Origin: DLKC01 sp002478885
GTDB lineage: Bacteria > Bacteroidota > Bacteroidia > Chitinophagales > Chitinophagaceae
Assembly (NCBI GenBank): GCA_046329585.1
Contig: JAXLUI010000001.1
Location: 1,922,001-1,986,000, forward strand
Direction of reading: 5' to 3'
Length of the DNA stretch: 64,000 nt
Part shown: positions 8,739-17,450 of the stretch, piece after piece
Layout: every line of letters begins with the position of its first letter
Position numbering within the stretch: position 1 is the first letter of the stretch
Made by a program: the position numbers and the translations under genes
Notes under the pieces: generated by a model
The model's input: the letters and a program-made list of their open reading frames with translations, nothing else
Database searches by the model: none
Told to the model about the DNA's origin: nothing

Positions 8739-9422
8739 TTACTGAAGTTGTTGCTTAAACTCGCTGATATCGGTGATCCCTTGTTTGCGCCATACCTCCT
8801 TCCCGTTCCGGTAAATGATGAAAGTGGGTAGTGCGGCAACGTTCAGTTCCTTCATTACATCGGTGTTAATACCGCCATCTACCTTTACCAGCTTGAATTT
8901 GCCTTTCAGCTCGTCTTGCAGCGAAGCCAGCACCGGTTCCATTTTCTTACAGGGAGGGCACCATGCTGCACCAAAATCGATAAGCACAGGCAAAGCGCCG
9001 GAAGTATAGTCTTTATATTCCGCCATGCTTAGCTGCTTAATATCGGGCATACCTTCCACAGGCTTGTTTTCCAGCTTCCAGCCGGTAAAGCCGCCCTTGA
9101 GGTTTACCACGGTGTATCCCTTTTGCGCAAGCCACGAAGCGGCCTTGGCGCTTCTGCCACCTGAGGCACAATAAACAAGAATGGTGTTTGACTTGTCCAG
9201 GTACTGGGTCCTGTCCGCGAACTGCGACTGGTTGAGCCAGTCTGCCTGTAAGGCATTTTTGATATGGCCGTTTTTATATTCATCGGCGGTTCTCACATCA
9301 AGCACCTGCACATTGGCTTTCCCGGTTAATGCCAGGAACTGGTCAGCATTGGCGTCCTGCTGGGCAGATGCGCCACAGGAACATAACAGCCAGCCGATCA
9401 AAACAAACACAAGATTTTTCAT
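8739..9422 (-). CDS. Rhodanese-thioredoxin fusion, probable periplasmic lipoprotein
   Basis: The 227-residue protein joins two redox domains. After a signal region with a possible lipobox (LCSC, lipid cysteine about residue 16), a rhodanese domain spans about 25-125, with its sulfur-carrying Cys85 in VYCASGGRS. A thioredoxin domain follows at about 130-227, with active site WCPPC at 154-158 and the cis-proline at 199 (ALPTF). Both active sites are intact. The fusion suggests transfer or reduction of a protein-bound persulfide or disulfide in the periplasm; this is inferred from the domains and no substrate can be named. It begins 9 bp after the stop of the LysM gene, so the two are probably co-transcribed. 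Confidence 0.9.
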   Translation of the reverse strand: MKNLVFVLIGWLLCSCGASAQQDANADQFLALTGKANVQVLDVRTADEYKNGHIKNALQADWLNQSQFADRTQYLDKSNTILVYCASGGRSAKAASWLAQKGYTVVNLKGGFTGWKLENKPVEGMPDIKQLSMAEYKDYTSGALPVLIDFGAAWCPPCKKMEPVLASLQDELKGKFKLVKVDGGINTDVMKELNVAALPTFIIYRNGKEVWRKQGITDISEFKQQLQ

Positions 9423-9431
9423 ACAACCTGG

Positions 9432-10451
9432 TTAATGATATTGCACAATAAGCCCAAACTTCTGATCGCCGATACCCAGCGCCGATGCGGCCGCGTCACT
9501 TATCCGGAAGGTTAACCCTTCATTGGCCTTTATGTCATCAATCGGCCAAAGCACCTTGGCGTAAATAATATTCCCCGATGCCGATTTTACTTTTACGACC
9601 GAGCCGGTTGGCGCATCGTTCATAAGGATATAAAATTTCTTATCATCCCAACCGCTGGCTGTCTTAAAAATACCGGAAGGACCGGCAATCGTCTTTAATT
9701 CGCCGGCTGTCTTTAGCGTACTGAAGTCTTTTGAAAAGAAATTATCGGACCCATCTGCCGCGGCACTGAGTTGTTTGCCCGGCACCTCGTTTTTGGTATC
9801 AATATCTATTTCCGGTGCTGCAACGGCATTGGTTGCCGTTTTCTTGTCAGTTGCAGCTTTCTCTGCTGCGGCAGGGACCACCACAGCTTTTGGACCCGCA
9901 GAACCGGCATCTTCAACAACGGCTTTCTCTGTATTGCCCGGAGCCACTGCTTGCTTTTGCTGCGCTTCTCTTTCCACCTGTGCTTCGGCAATTGCCTTTG
10001 CATCAACAGCGAGTACTTCGCCAACTTCTATATTGTCTTTTTGAATATTGTTCCAAAGCTTCAGCTTTTCAATGCTTACCCCATACTTCTTACCGATGCT
10101 GTACAAGGTTTCCCCTTTTTTCACGATGTGTATGCCTGCTGTTGCCGGGCTGGTATTGGCCACTGTTTTGGGGGCTGTCTCCGTTACACTTTTTACCGGG
10201 GCGGCCGCTGTTGTATTGGGTACTGACTTACCTGCCTGTGGTATTTTTATTTTCTGCCCGATCATCAGTTTGCTGTCGGCATGCATGCCATTTAAACGCA
10301 TGATATCACCCACCGTGGTACTGTATTTTTTGGCAAGCCCGCTAAGGGTTTCGCCTTTGGCGATAGTATGGTTGCTGTAAGCCACCTCTTGTGCCATTGC
10401 CTGCAGGCTAAGCATAGCGGAAATAAAAAACAACAGGATGATTCTTTTCAT
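9432..10451 (-). CDS. Secreted protein with two LysM domains
   Basis: I take the ATG at 10451 (339 residues) rather than a GTG 21 bp upstream, because it puts a clean signal peptide (about 1-20, ending AMAQ) at the N-terminus. Two LysM peptidoglycan-binding domains follow, at about 27-70 (HTIAKGETLSGLAKKYSTTV) and 105-150 (HIVKKGETLYSIGKKYGVSI). The middle is an Ala/Lys/Thr-rich linker of low complexity (about 155-240). The C-terminal 85 residues look like a small beta-domain with a segment like those in RlpA/septal-ring or polysaccharide-associated LysM proteins (SGWDDKKFYILMNDAPTGS). The role is likely binding the cell wall; no catalytic motif is visible. Confidence 0.85.
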   Translation of the reverse strand: MKRIILLFFISAMLSLQAMAQEVAYSNHTIAKGETLSGLAKKYSTTVGDIMRLNGMHADSKLMIGQKIKIPQAGKSVPNTTAAAPVKSVTETAPKTVANTSPATAGIHIVKKGETLYSIGKKYGVSIEKLKLWNNIQKDNIEVGEVLAVDAKAIAEAQVEREAQQKQAVAPGNTEKAVVEDAGSAGPKAVVVPAAAEKAATDKKTATNAVAAPEIDIDTKNEVPGKQLSAAADGSDNFFSKDFSTLKTAGELKTIAGPSGIFKTASGWDDKKFYILMNDAPTGSVVKVKSASGNIIYAKVLWPIDDIKANEGLTFRISDAAASALGIGDQKFGLIVQYH

Positions 10452-10478
10452 GAATGGCTTTTTTGGTGACACGTAAAA

Positions 10479-11849
10479 TTAATCTTTTAAGATTCTCCAC
10501 TCGGTGGGATAGTAATTATTAACACGGTTGTGTAAAACTTTTACCCACCCGATATTTATCCCCTTATGCTTTACCAAAGCCCACCCCGTAGTGGTGGTTT
10601 CAAACTCGAAGTCTTTTTTCTGAAGGTATTTTACTGCCGCTTCTTTTGCCAGCTCTATAAACGGGATTGCCCGGCTTGCCAGGAAGCTTAAAGCCAGTTC
10701 GTGATGGGGTACAAAAGATTTGCCTTTTGCTGCACCAATGCTAACCCCGGCCTTTCGCAGGTACAGCTTTTTCTGAAGCAACGCGATATCCTGTTGCCAC
10801 GCTTTCGGAACGGCAATAACCTGTCCGGCCTGGTTAAAAAAGAAATAGTCTTCTTTTGCATTTATCCATTCGTCAAGTAGCGCTGTTTCACTATTGGATG
10901 CCGCTGCCAACGCAGGCAATCGCAGCGCCCTGGTTGGCTGCTCCTGCTTGCGAAACGCACTGATAAAAAAACCTTCCCCCTTTACTTTGCCGGGAAAGAA
11001 CCGGTATCCGTAAATATCATTCCTGCTGCAGGTTTCCACGATGCCCCATTCCGCCTGCAGCGGGAGTCTTATGGCTGAAGCATCACAGTTATCACAGATC
11101 CAGCTGGCAATCTCCTCATCTTCTTCCACGGAATACGAACAGGTTGAGTAAATGAGCAGTCCGCCCGGCTTCAATGCAGCATATACATCGGCGATGATTC
11201 TTTGCTGGCGCTTGCTGCAAAGCAGCACATTTGCTTCGCTCCACTCATCAATGGCGGCGGCATCTTTTCTAAACAGGCCGCTGCCACTGCAGGGGGCATC
11301 AACAACAATCACATCAAAGAAATGCTCCAGTTGAGCAAACTGCTGCGGATCATTATTGGTGACCACCACATTGGCACTTCCCCATTTGCTTACATTTTCC
11401 ACGAGTATCTGCGACCTTGATCTTATCACATCATTTGATACGACCAATCCTTCGCTGAAAAAAGAGGCAAGTAAGGTAGTCTTTCCCCCCGGTGCCGCAC
11501 AAAGATCAAGCACACGCAAAGACTTATTCAATGGATCCACACCGTGCTCCAGCGCATGCCATAAGAACATGCTGCTGGCTTCCTGTACATAATAAGCCCC
11601 TCCATGCAATAAAGGGTCAAAAGTGAAGGCGGGACGTTCTTTTAAATACCTGCCGTGCACACACCACGGAACATTGGCCTCAATATTTTCTGTGAAGGAA
11701 AGCTGCGGGTCGCTCACCGGTTTGCCGGGGTTGATTCTTACCGAGGTTACGCGGTCGCCCGACGCATGCACCGCTTCAAAAGATGCTTTGTCAAAACCTT
11801 CCACAGGTTCAAGTGCCTGCAACAAAGAGAGGGGTAAATGATGGCTCAC
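10479..11849 (-). CDS. rRNA cytosine-C5 methyltransferase, RsmF/NOL1-NOP2-Sun family
   Basis: The product has the SAM site LDLCAAPGGKTTLLASFF, the motif IV cysteine in DAPCSGSG and the motif VI nucleophile in STCSYS, all in order. A C-terminal RNA-binding-type extension with HKGINIGWVK follows, as in RsmF. It would methylate a cytosine in 16S rRNA using S-adenosylmethionine. I place the start at the GTG at 11849 (456 residues), since the conserved HHLPLSLLQAL region begins there. The open frame continues to 11963, but that stretch overlaps a palindromic repeat end and has no family similarity. Downstream the LysM gene follows after about 28 bp. Confidence 0.92.
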   Translation of the reverse strand: MSHHLPLSLLQALEPVEGFDKASFEAVHASGDRVTSVRINPGKPVSDPQLSFTENIEANVPWCVHGRYLKERPAFTFDPLLHGGAYYVQEASSMFLWHALEHGVDPLNKSLRVLDLCAAPGGKTTLLASFFSEGLVVSNDVIRSRSQILVENVSKWGSANVVVTNNDPQQFAQLEHFFDVIVVDAPCSGSGLFRKDAAAIDEWSEANVLLCSKRQQRIIADVYAALKPGGLLIYSTCSYSVEEDEEIASWICDNCDASAIRLPLQAEWGIVETCSRNDIYGYRFFPGKVKGEGFFISAFRKQEQPTRALRLPALAAASNSETALLDEWINAKEDYFFFNQAGQVIAVPKAWQQDIALLQKKLYLRKAGVSIGAAKGKSFVPHHELALSFLASRAIPFIELAKEAAVKYLQKKDFEFETTTTGWALVKHKGINIGWVKVLHNRVNNYYPTEWRILKD

Positions 11850-11908
11850 AGAAGTGTGATTTATAACAAAAGTATCAGAATGCCGGCAAGTAAAATTATT
11901 TGGTTTGC

Positions 11909-11979
11909 GGCTGCGGAAAAGCTGGCATCGCCGCTTGCGCGACAGTGCCGGCTTACCTGGCATCGCACACCGGTACAGT
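11909..11979. repeat. Palindromic element family, left end, subtype III
   Basis: This reads GGCATCGCC then TTGCG and TCGCAC with a 23-bp internal palindrome (around GTGCCGGCTTACCTGGCA) between the two parts of the standard end. It pairs with the right end at 12080-12128 to make an element of about 220 bp in the gap between carA and the methyltransferase gene. Confidence 0.7.
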
Positions 11980-12079
11980 TAGTCCGCGGGCCGGCAAATG
12001 AGAAAAGCCCGGGCCATCTCCGCCACCATTAACGCTTCGGCACGCTACGCCTCCCCGCGTGCCCAATAGGCAAACTGCA

Positions 12080-12128
12080 GTACAAGGGAGTGACACAACC
12101 CGTGCTGAATAGCCTTACTGCAGCCGGC
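12080..12128. repeat. Palindromic element family, right end, subtype II
   Basis: The sequence GTACAAGGGAGTGACACAAC is followed by the usual outer segment ending CAGCCGGCT. The subtype II signature is GAGTGACACAAC in place of GTGCGACGCAAC. The gap 11850-12134 otherwise shows no gene. Confidence 0.7.
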
Positions 12129-12134
12129 TATAAA

Positions 12135-13235
12135 CTAATTTGCTTTGATCATGCTGATAAAATCGTCGAAGAGATAGCGGCTGTCGTGCGGGCCCGGTGT
12201 ACTCTCGGGATGGTACTGCACACTGAATGCCGGCTTGCCTTTTACACGGATCCCTTCAATGCTGTCATCGTTCAGGTTCACATGTGTTATTTCTATATCG
12301 GGATGGTTACGCACTGCTTCGGGATCAACGCCAAAACCGTGGTTCTGCGTGGTAATCTCGCAAAGCCCCGTAATAACATTCTTAACCGGGTGATTCAACC
12401 CCCTGTGGCCATGGTGCATTTTAAAAGTGGGGATATCGTTGGCCAAAGCCAGCAACTGGTGACCAAGGCAGATGCCAAAAACAGGTTTATTTTCTTTTAA
12501 TAGCTCCTTCAGCGTACTTACCGCGTAAGGCATTGCGGCTGGATCGCCCGGTCCATTCGAGATAAAATAGCCGTTGGCGTTGAACGCTTTCAGCGCTTCA
12601 ACCGAAGTCTTCGCCGGGTGCACTTTCACAAAAGCGCCACGCTCAACCATGCAGGTTACAATATTGCGTTTGATGCCAAAGTCAAGTACGGCAATCCTGA
12701 TATCGGAACCGGGGTCGCCGATTTCATAGGCTTCTTCCGTGCTAACCACACTGGCCAGCTCAAGGCCATCCATGTCGGGCACGGCTGCCAGTTGCGCTTT
12801 TAATGCTGCTATATCGCTTGTTTCAGAAGAGATGATACAGTTCATCGCACCCTTTGTACGGATGTGCGCAACCAATGCCCTGGTGTCTATGCCTTCGATG
12901 GAAACAATATTATTGGCTTTCAAATAGGCATCAAGGCTGTCGGTAGCCTGGTAGCGGGAGAACTTTTCTTCAAGGTTGCGCCCGATCAGCCCGCGGATCT
13001 TTACCGTTTTACTCTCGGTGTCACTTTCCTTTACACCGTAATTACCAATATGCACGTTGTTCATGATCAGTATCTGTCCATAGTAACTCGGATCGGTAAA
13101 TACTTCCTGGTACCCTGTCATGCCCGTATTAAAACATATTTCACCGGTGGTGGTTCCGATCGTTCCAAATGCCTGGCCATGGAAAACGTTTCCATCGGCA
13201 AGGACAAGCACTGCAGGTATTGTTGAATTAGGCAT
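12135..13235 (-). CDS. carA: Carbamoyl-phosphate synthase small (glutaminase) subunit
   Basis: The 366-residue protein releases ammonia from glutamine for the large subunit CarB, feeding pyrimidine and arginine synthesis. The N-terminal CPSase small-chain domain occupies about 1-140. A class I glutamine amidotransferase domain follows with the complete catalytic triad: Cys256 in GICLGHQ, and His342 and Glu344 in YHPESTPGPHD. It lies just downstream of the ribosomal protein block on the same strand, a common Bacteroidota neighbourhood, but a strong terminator at 13327-13359 separates them. carB is not in this window. Confidence 0.97.
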   Translation of the reverse strand: MPNSTIPAVLVLADGNVFHGQAFGTIGTTTGEICFNTGMTGYQEVFTDPSYYGQILIMNNVHIGNYGVKESDTESKTVKIRGLIGRNLEEKFSRYQATDSLDAYLKANNIVSIEGIDTRALVAHIRTKGAMNCIISSETSDIAALKAQLAAVPDMDGLELASVVSTEEAYEIGDPGSDIRIAVLDFGIKRNIVTCMVERGAFVKVHPAKTSVEALKAFNANGYFISNGPGDPAAMPYAVSTLKELLKENKPVFGICLGHQLLALANDIPTFKMHHGHRGLNHPVKNVITGLCEITTQNHGFGVDPEAVRNHPDIEITHVNLNDDSIEGIRVKGKPAFSVQYHPESTPGPHDSRYLFDDFISMIKAN

Positions 13236-13326
13236 GTATCAATTTTATTTCGGTTGCAAAAAAAAGATATGATTTCGAAATGTGAGCATTAATTTTCTCA
13301 CATGTAGCCTTTTTAATTAACGGGCA

Positions 13327-13359
13327 CAAAAAAGGCAAAACCGGTAATCGGTTTTGCCT
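13327..13359 (-). terminator. Rho-independent terminator of the ribosomal protein block
   Basis: On the minus strand an 11-bp stem (GGCAAAACCG pairing with CGGTTTTGCC) is followed by TTTTTTGTG, directly after the rplQ stop. carA lies beyond it. Confidence 0.9.
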
Positions 13360-13382
13360 CTATAATTTTTAAACCCTCATGT

Positions 13383-13904
13383 TTATTCTGCGGGCTTTTC
13401 TTCTGATGTAGCTTCTTCAACAACAGGTGCAGCCGCTTCAGCAACAGGAGCATCAGCTTTTTTAGCGGTAGCCCGTCCACGACGTGTTTTCTTGGCTGGT
13501 TCTGTTTTGGAAACGCCTTTACCATAGATCTCGTTAAAATCAACAAGTTCTATCATTGCCATCTCAGCATTGTCACCGGGACGAATACCGAGCTTTATGA
13601 TCCTGGTATAACCACCGGGGCGGCTTGCTATTTTAGGGGCAACTACGGTGAACAGTTCTTTCACAGCGGCCTTATCATTCAGGTAACTGAATACAACGCG
13701 GTGCTGGTGCATGATTTGTTCCTTGTTTTCACCTTTCTTGGTTTTGGTAACCAGTGGCTCAATATAGGTACGCAATGCCTTGGCTTTTGCAAGTGTGGTT
13801 ACAATACGTTTGTTTACGATCAGTTGAGCTCCCAGGTTTGAGAGCAACGCTTCCCTGTGTGCTTTTTTACGGCCCAGGTTATTGATTTTGTCTCCGTGAC
13901 GCAT
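13383..13904 (-). CDS. rplQ: 50S ribosomal protein L17
   Basis: L17 of 173 residues. The conserved core starts at MRHGDKINNLGRKKAHREAL and runs to about residue 120 (RPGDNAEMAMIELVDF). The remaining 50 or so residues are a low-complexity Lys/Ala/Glu tail, an extension common in Bacteroidota L17 and absent from E. coli. It is the last gene of the infA-to-rplQ block and is followed by a clear terminator. The core sequence leaves no doubt about identity. Confidence 0.98.
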   Translation of the reverse strand: MRHGDKINNLGRKKAHREALLSNLGAQLIVNKRIVTTLAKAKALRTYIEPLVTKTKKGENKEQIMHQHRVVFSYLNDKAAVKELFTVVAPKIASRPGGYTRIIKLGIRPGDNAEMAMIELVDFNEIYGKGVSKTEPAKKTRRGRATAKKADAPVAEAAAPVVEEATSEEKPAE

Positions 13905-13993
13905 GGCTTTTTGTTTTTAGATCCTCACACCGTGCCGGGAGTTGTGAGGAGTTGGAAACCATCATAACAGATAGCTCCGGTTATTAATAGTAA

Positions 13994-14995
13994 TTATCTG
14001 TCTAAATCATCAAGGCCCAGTTTCCCGAGGTCCATTCCAAAATGAAGGCCTCTTTCAGCCAACACCTGCTCGATTTCGCTGAGTGATTTCTGGCCAAAAT
14101 TTCTGAATTTCATCAGGTCTTCCTGCTCGTATTGCACAAGCTCGCTGAGTGAGTTGATCTTGGCAGCTTTCAGGCAGTTGAAGGCACGCACGGAAAGATC
14201 GAGATCTTCCAGTGGCGTTTTCAGGATCTTGCGTAATTGAAGTACCTGCTCATCAACCACATCTTCTTTCTTATCTTCTTTACTGTCGAAAGTAATGTTC
14301 TCGTCAGTGATGATCATCAGGTGCTGTATCAATATGCGGGAAGCCTGCTTAACAGCCTCTTCGGGATGAATAGTCCCGTCAGTAGCAACATCAAGTATCA
14401 GCTTTTCATAATCGGTTCTCTGCTCTACACGATAGTTTTCAATCGCGTACTTCACCATCTTGATAGGGGTGTGAATCGAGTCAATTGGAATATAACCAAA
14501 TGGAGATTCCTTCAATTTGTTCTCTTCAGATGGAACATAACCACGGCCTCTGGCAATAGTTAATTCAACATCAAGCCTCGCTGAAGTATCAAGTGTGCAA
14601 ATGGTGAGTTCAGGATTCATTACCTCAAAACTTTGAGTTCCTTCGCCAATCATCGCAGCTGTAAATTCAGTTTTGTTCTTAATGCTCAGCAAAACCTTTT
14701 CGCTGAAAACATCATGATCAACCCTCTTCCTGAAACGAACCTGCTTCAGGTTAAGAATGATTTCAGTTACATCCTCGGTTGCACCTTTGATAGTTGCAAA
14801 CTCGTGATCAACGCCTTCGATCTTAATGCCGGTAATTGCATAACCTTCAAGGCTATTCAATAAAACACGACGAAGTGCATTGCCAATGGTTAAGCCGTAA
14901 CCCGGCTCCAAAGGACGAAATTCAAACTGGCCTTCAAAATCAGTTGCTTTCTGTAAAACGATCTTGTCGGGCTTTTGAAAGTTTAATATGGCCAT
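13994..14995 (-). CDS. rpoA: RNA polymerase alpha subunit
   Basis: Alpha of 333 residues, full length. The N-terminal dimerisation domain begins with PLEPGYGLTIGNALRRVLL (about 30-50), and the C-terminal DNA-binding domain includes LEDLDLSVRAFNCLKAAKI (about 257-275) and FGQKSLSEIEQVL. It lies between rpsD and rplQ in the conserved bacterial order. The rpsD-rpoA gap of 136 bp is larger than usual for this operon and holds a repeat end at 15084-15110. Confidence 0.99.
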   Translation of the reverse strand: MAILNFQKPDKIVLQKATDFEGQFEFRPLEPGYGLTIGNALRRVLLNSLEGYAITGIKIEGVDHEFATIKGATEDVTEIILNLKQVRFRKRVDHDVFSEKVLLSIKNKTEFTAAMIGEGTQSFEVMNPELTICTLDTSARLDVELTIARGRGYVPSEENKLKESPFGYIPIDSIHTPIKMVKYAIENYRVEQRTDYEKLILDVATDGTIHPEEAVKQASRILIQHLMIITDENITFDSKEDKKEDVVDEQVLQLRKILKTPLEDLDLSVRAFNCLKAAKINSLSELVQYEQEDLMKFRNFGQKSLSEIEQVLAERGLHFGMDLGKLGLDDLDR

Positions 14996-15083
14996 ATTAA
15001 AACTTGGTTTTTTATTGTTTGCCCCAACCCTGCATGTAACAGGACCAGGAATTTTAAGTTACCAAACTGTATTACTGCTATTA

Positions 15084-15110
15084 AGCTTTTCTTGCGTCGC
15101 ACCCTTGTAC
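15084..15110. repeat. Palindromic element family, single left end inside the ribosomal protein block
   Basis: AAGCTTTTCTTGCGTCGCAC followed by CCTTGTAC matches the end at 55713-55739 except for one C/T base. It lies between rpsD and rpoA; no matching right end is seen until 17451. Confidence 0.8.
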
Positions 15111-15131
15111 GTCCGCCAAAAAAATCAGCTG

Positions 15132-15737
15132 TTACTTGGAGTACAATTCCACGATCAGTTGCTCCTTGATATTCTCAGGAACACTTTCCCTTTCAGGATA
15201 GGTAATAAAAGTACCCTTGTTCTCCGTTGTATTCCAGTCAAGCCATGCAAATTTTGGATTCTTTCCGCGAATACCGCTGGTGATTGAACTGTTAGCGCCG
15301 GTCTTTTCTTTCAGGCCAACAATATCACCCGGCTTTAGCTGGAAAGATGGAATATTTACAACTTCACCATTTACAGTAATATGTTTGTGTGCAACCAACT
15401 GGCGCGCACCTGGGCGTGACGGAGCAATACCTAAACGGTATACAGTGTTGTCCAGTCTTGCTTCCAGTAATTTAATAAGGTTCTCACCGGTAACACCTTT
15501 TATACGTGCAGCTTCTTCAAAAGTGTTGCGGAACTGGCGCTCCAACACACCGTAAGTGTATTTAGCCTTTTGCTTTTCCTTTAACTGTAAAGCATATTCG
15601 CCTAAAGTCTTGCGCTTCTTAGCTGCGCCATGCTGACCGGGAGGATTGCTGTTCTTGTCTAACCACTTTCCGTTTCCAAGAATAGGCTCGCCAAATTTGC
15701 GGCTGATCTTGGTTTTTGGACCAATGTAACGTGCCAT
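15132..15737 (-). CDS. rpsD: 30S ribosomal protein S4
   Basis: S4 of 201 residues. It starts MARYIGPKTKISRKFGEPIL and carries the S4 RNA-binding domain from about residue 93 (RLDNTVYRLGIAPSRPGARQ, then HKHITVNGEVVNIPS). S4 binds 16S rRNA early in assembly and often represses its own operon, but I see no specific regulatory structure here. It sits between rpsK and rpoA, the standard order. Confidence 0.98.
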   Translation of the reverse strand: MARYIGPKTKISRKFGEPILGNGKWLDKNSNPPGQHGAAKKRKTLGEYALQLKEKQKAKYTYGVLERQFRNTFEEAARIKGVTGENLIKLLEARLDNTVYRLGIAPSRPGARQLVAHKHITVNGEVVNIPSFQLKPGDIVGLKEKTGANSSITSGIRGKNPKFAWLDWNTTENKGTFITYPERESVPENIKEQLIVELYSK

Positions 15738-15884
15738 AATTTATATTATTTGATTTTTTTGTGTCGGTATGCAATCAGTAAAAATCTAAAATGAATCGCA
15801 TACCCGGTTTATAAAAATTTTGAGGCTCCGCGATTGAACGACTTTCGGATTTATAAATCCTTAAATCAGCAACCAGGAATCCTG

Positions 15885-16295
15885 CTATACTCTTCTCTTC
15901 TTTGGAGGGCGGCAGCCATTATGCGGCAGAGGCGTAACGTCTTTAATCATTGACACTTCTATTCCGTTCTGGGCCAATCCGCGGATAGCACTTTCACGGC
16001 CTGCACCAGGACCCTTTACAAAAACATCTACCCTTTTCAAACCTGCTTCAGTTGCAACCTTTGCAGCGTCTGCTGCAGCCATCTGGGCAGCATATGGTGT
16101 GTTTTTCTTAGAACCTTTAAAACCCATTTTACCGGCTGAAGACCAGCTGATAACTTGTCCGGTTTTGTTCGTAAGCGCAATAATGATGTTGTTGAAAGTT
16201 GCATTGATATGTGCATCACCATGCACATCCACTTTTACGATTCTTTTCTTTGCAGCCGCTTTCGCGCTGTTCTGAGCTTTTGCTGTTTTAGCCAT
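15885..16295 (-). CDS. rpsK: 30S ribosomal protein S11
   Basis: S11 of 136 residues from the ATG at 16295 (MAKTAKAQ). A 72-bp upstream extension of the frame has no family similarity and is rejected. The conserved core INATFNNIIIALTNKTGQVI and the C-terminal end DVTPLPHNGCRPPKKRRV are intact. The N-terminus has the short Lys/Ala-rich arm common in Bacteroidota. The 157-bp gap to rpsM is longer than in most species and holds AT-rich sequence with no recognisable feature. Confidence 0.98.
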   Translation of the reverse strand: MAKTAKAQNSAKAAAKKRIVKVDVHGDAHINATFNNIIIALTNKTGQVISWSSAGKMGFKGSKKNTPYAAQMAAADAAKVATEAGLKRVDVFVKGPGAGRESAIRGLAQNGIEVSMIKDVTPLPHNGCRPPKKRRV

Positions 16296-16452
16296 TGTAA
16301 TTTTTTTGAGGTAGTCTCGCCGTTTAAGGCATGTTAATAAAATAATCCCGACATTGTCAGGACACATACCGGTTCTCCATTCTTACAGAATATCCGACAC
16401 CGGGATGCTGTTATAATAAAAGTATCCCGTCATAGACAGGATACAGTTTATT

Positions 16453-16833
16453 TTACTTCTTAGGTGCCTTCTTTTTACCGGCAACTGTTTTACGTTTACC
16501 TTTTCTTGTACGGCTGTTGGTACGGGTTCTCTGTCCGCGTACTGGTAAGCCCTTTCTGTGCCTCAGGCCCCGGTAGCATGCAATATCAAGCAAACGCTTA
16601 ATACTCATCTGCACCTCACTCCTTAACTGGCCTTCTACCTTAAACTCATTGGTGATGATGTTACGGATAGCAGCCTGCTCCTCGTCATTCCACTGGTTTA
16701 CTTTTTTGTCAAAATCAATCTCAGCCTTCTCAAGAATGTAACGGGCTGTTGATCTGCCAATACCAAATATATAGGTAAGACCTATTTCTCCTCTTTTATT
16801 CTTTGGTAAATCTATACCGGCAATACGGGCCAT
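16453..16833 (-). CDS. rpsM: 30S ribosomal protein S13
   Basis: S13 of 126 residues, starting MARIAGIDLPKNKRGEIGLT. It contains the helix-two-turn-helix core (YILEKAEIDFDKKVNQW) and the basic C-terminal tail that reaches into the decoding region (GLRHRKGLPVRGQRTRTNSR). Length and order (rpmJ-rpsM-rpsK) are normal. Confidence 0.98.
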   Translation of the reverse strand: MARIAGIDLPKNKRGEIGLTYIFGIGRSTARYILEKAEIDFDKKVNQWNDEEQAAIRNIITNEFKVEGQLRSEVQMSIKRLLDIACYRGLRHRKGLPVRGQRTRTNSRTRKGKRKTVAGKKKAPKK

Positions 16834-16880
16834 ACAATAATTTAATTTTTACGTTTATTACTAATTCTTTTAAAAAGAAA

Positions 16881-16997
16881 TTATCCCTGTCTCTGTTTAT
16901 AACGGGGGTTCTTTTTGTTAATGATATACAGTTTGCCCTTTCTGCGAACAATCTTGCAGTCGGCACTACGTTTTTTAACAGATGCTCTAACTTTCAT
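16881..16997 (-). CDS. rpmJ: 50S ribosomal protein L36
   Basis: A 38-residue gene, too short for most ORF filters, reads MKVRASVKKRSADCKIVRRK and ends NPRYKQRQG. This is the standard small L36 sequence. Of the four zinc-ligand positions only one Cys (in SADCK) is visible, so this is the zinc-free (C-minus) type common in Bacteroidota. It lies between infA and rpsM, as expected. Confidence 0.96.
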   Translation of the reverse strand: MKVRASVKKRSADCKIVRRKGKLYIINKKNPRYKQRQG

Positions 16998-17041
16998 ATT
17001 TGTATTTTTTTCTGTCAGCCCGCAGCCAAAGCGCCAAGCCG

Positions 17042-17260
17042 CTATTTATACCTGAATATTATTCTTCCCCTTGTTAAATCATATGGGCTCATCTCTACTC
17101 CAACCTTGTCGCCCGGCAAAATTCTGATGTAATTCATCCTCATTTTACCCGAGATGGTAGCCAATATTTCATGCCCGTTTTGTAGCTTAACTTTAAACAT
17201 GGCATTACTCAAAGCCTCTACAATAGTTCCATCCTGTTTAATCAGCGATTGTTTTGACAT
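17042..17260 (-). CDS. infA: Translation initiation factor IF-1
   Basis: IF-1 of 72 residues from the ATG at 17260 (MSKQSLIKQDGTIVEALSNA), the usual length. It is an S1-like OB fold with GHEILATISGKMRMNYIRIL and the C-terminal PYDLTRGRIIFRYK. The frame is open further upstream, but that part is unlike the family. In many Bacteroidota infA follows secY and map; here nothing on the same strand precedes it and the next gene is divergent, so the block must start with infA. Confidence 0.97.
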   Translation of the reverse strand: MSKQSLIKQDGTIVEALSNAMFKVKLQNGHEILATISGKMRMNYIRILPGDKVGVEMSPYDLTRGRIIFRYK

Positions 17261-17276
17261 ATAATTTTTGGGAGCG

Positions 17277-17309
17277 CGAAGATATAAGATTGTACGTGAA
17301 TAACGAAAA
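17277..17309 (-). promoter_or_regulatory. Possible promoter of the infA-rplQ block
   Basis: The minus strand reads TTTTCG at 17309-17304 and TATCTTCG at 17284-17277, about 19 bp apart, 17 bp before the infA ATG. Each differs from the Bacteroidota TTTG and TAnnTTTG boxes. Position and the lack of an upstream gene support it. The divergent gap 17261-17637 also holds a repeat end at 17451-17503 and is otherwise AT-rich. Confidence 0.35.
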
Positions 17310-17450
17310 TTTTGAATTATTTTTTCCCCATTTTGTGGAAAATAGATGGCAAATGTCGGCCTTAAAGGGGATTTACAATGTTTTTTTTTACAGTTCCAAA
17401 GCTTCAACACTAAAATATATCTTCGGTTGGCACATTTGCGGCTGCTTAGC

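Noticed and set aside
11850..11963. Longer start for the rRNA methyltransferase
   Set aside because: The extra 38 codons overlap a palindromic repeat end and precede the conserved N-terminus.
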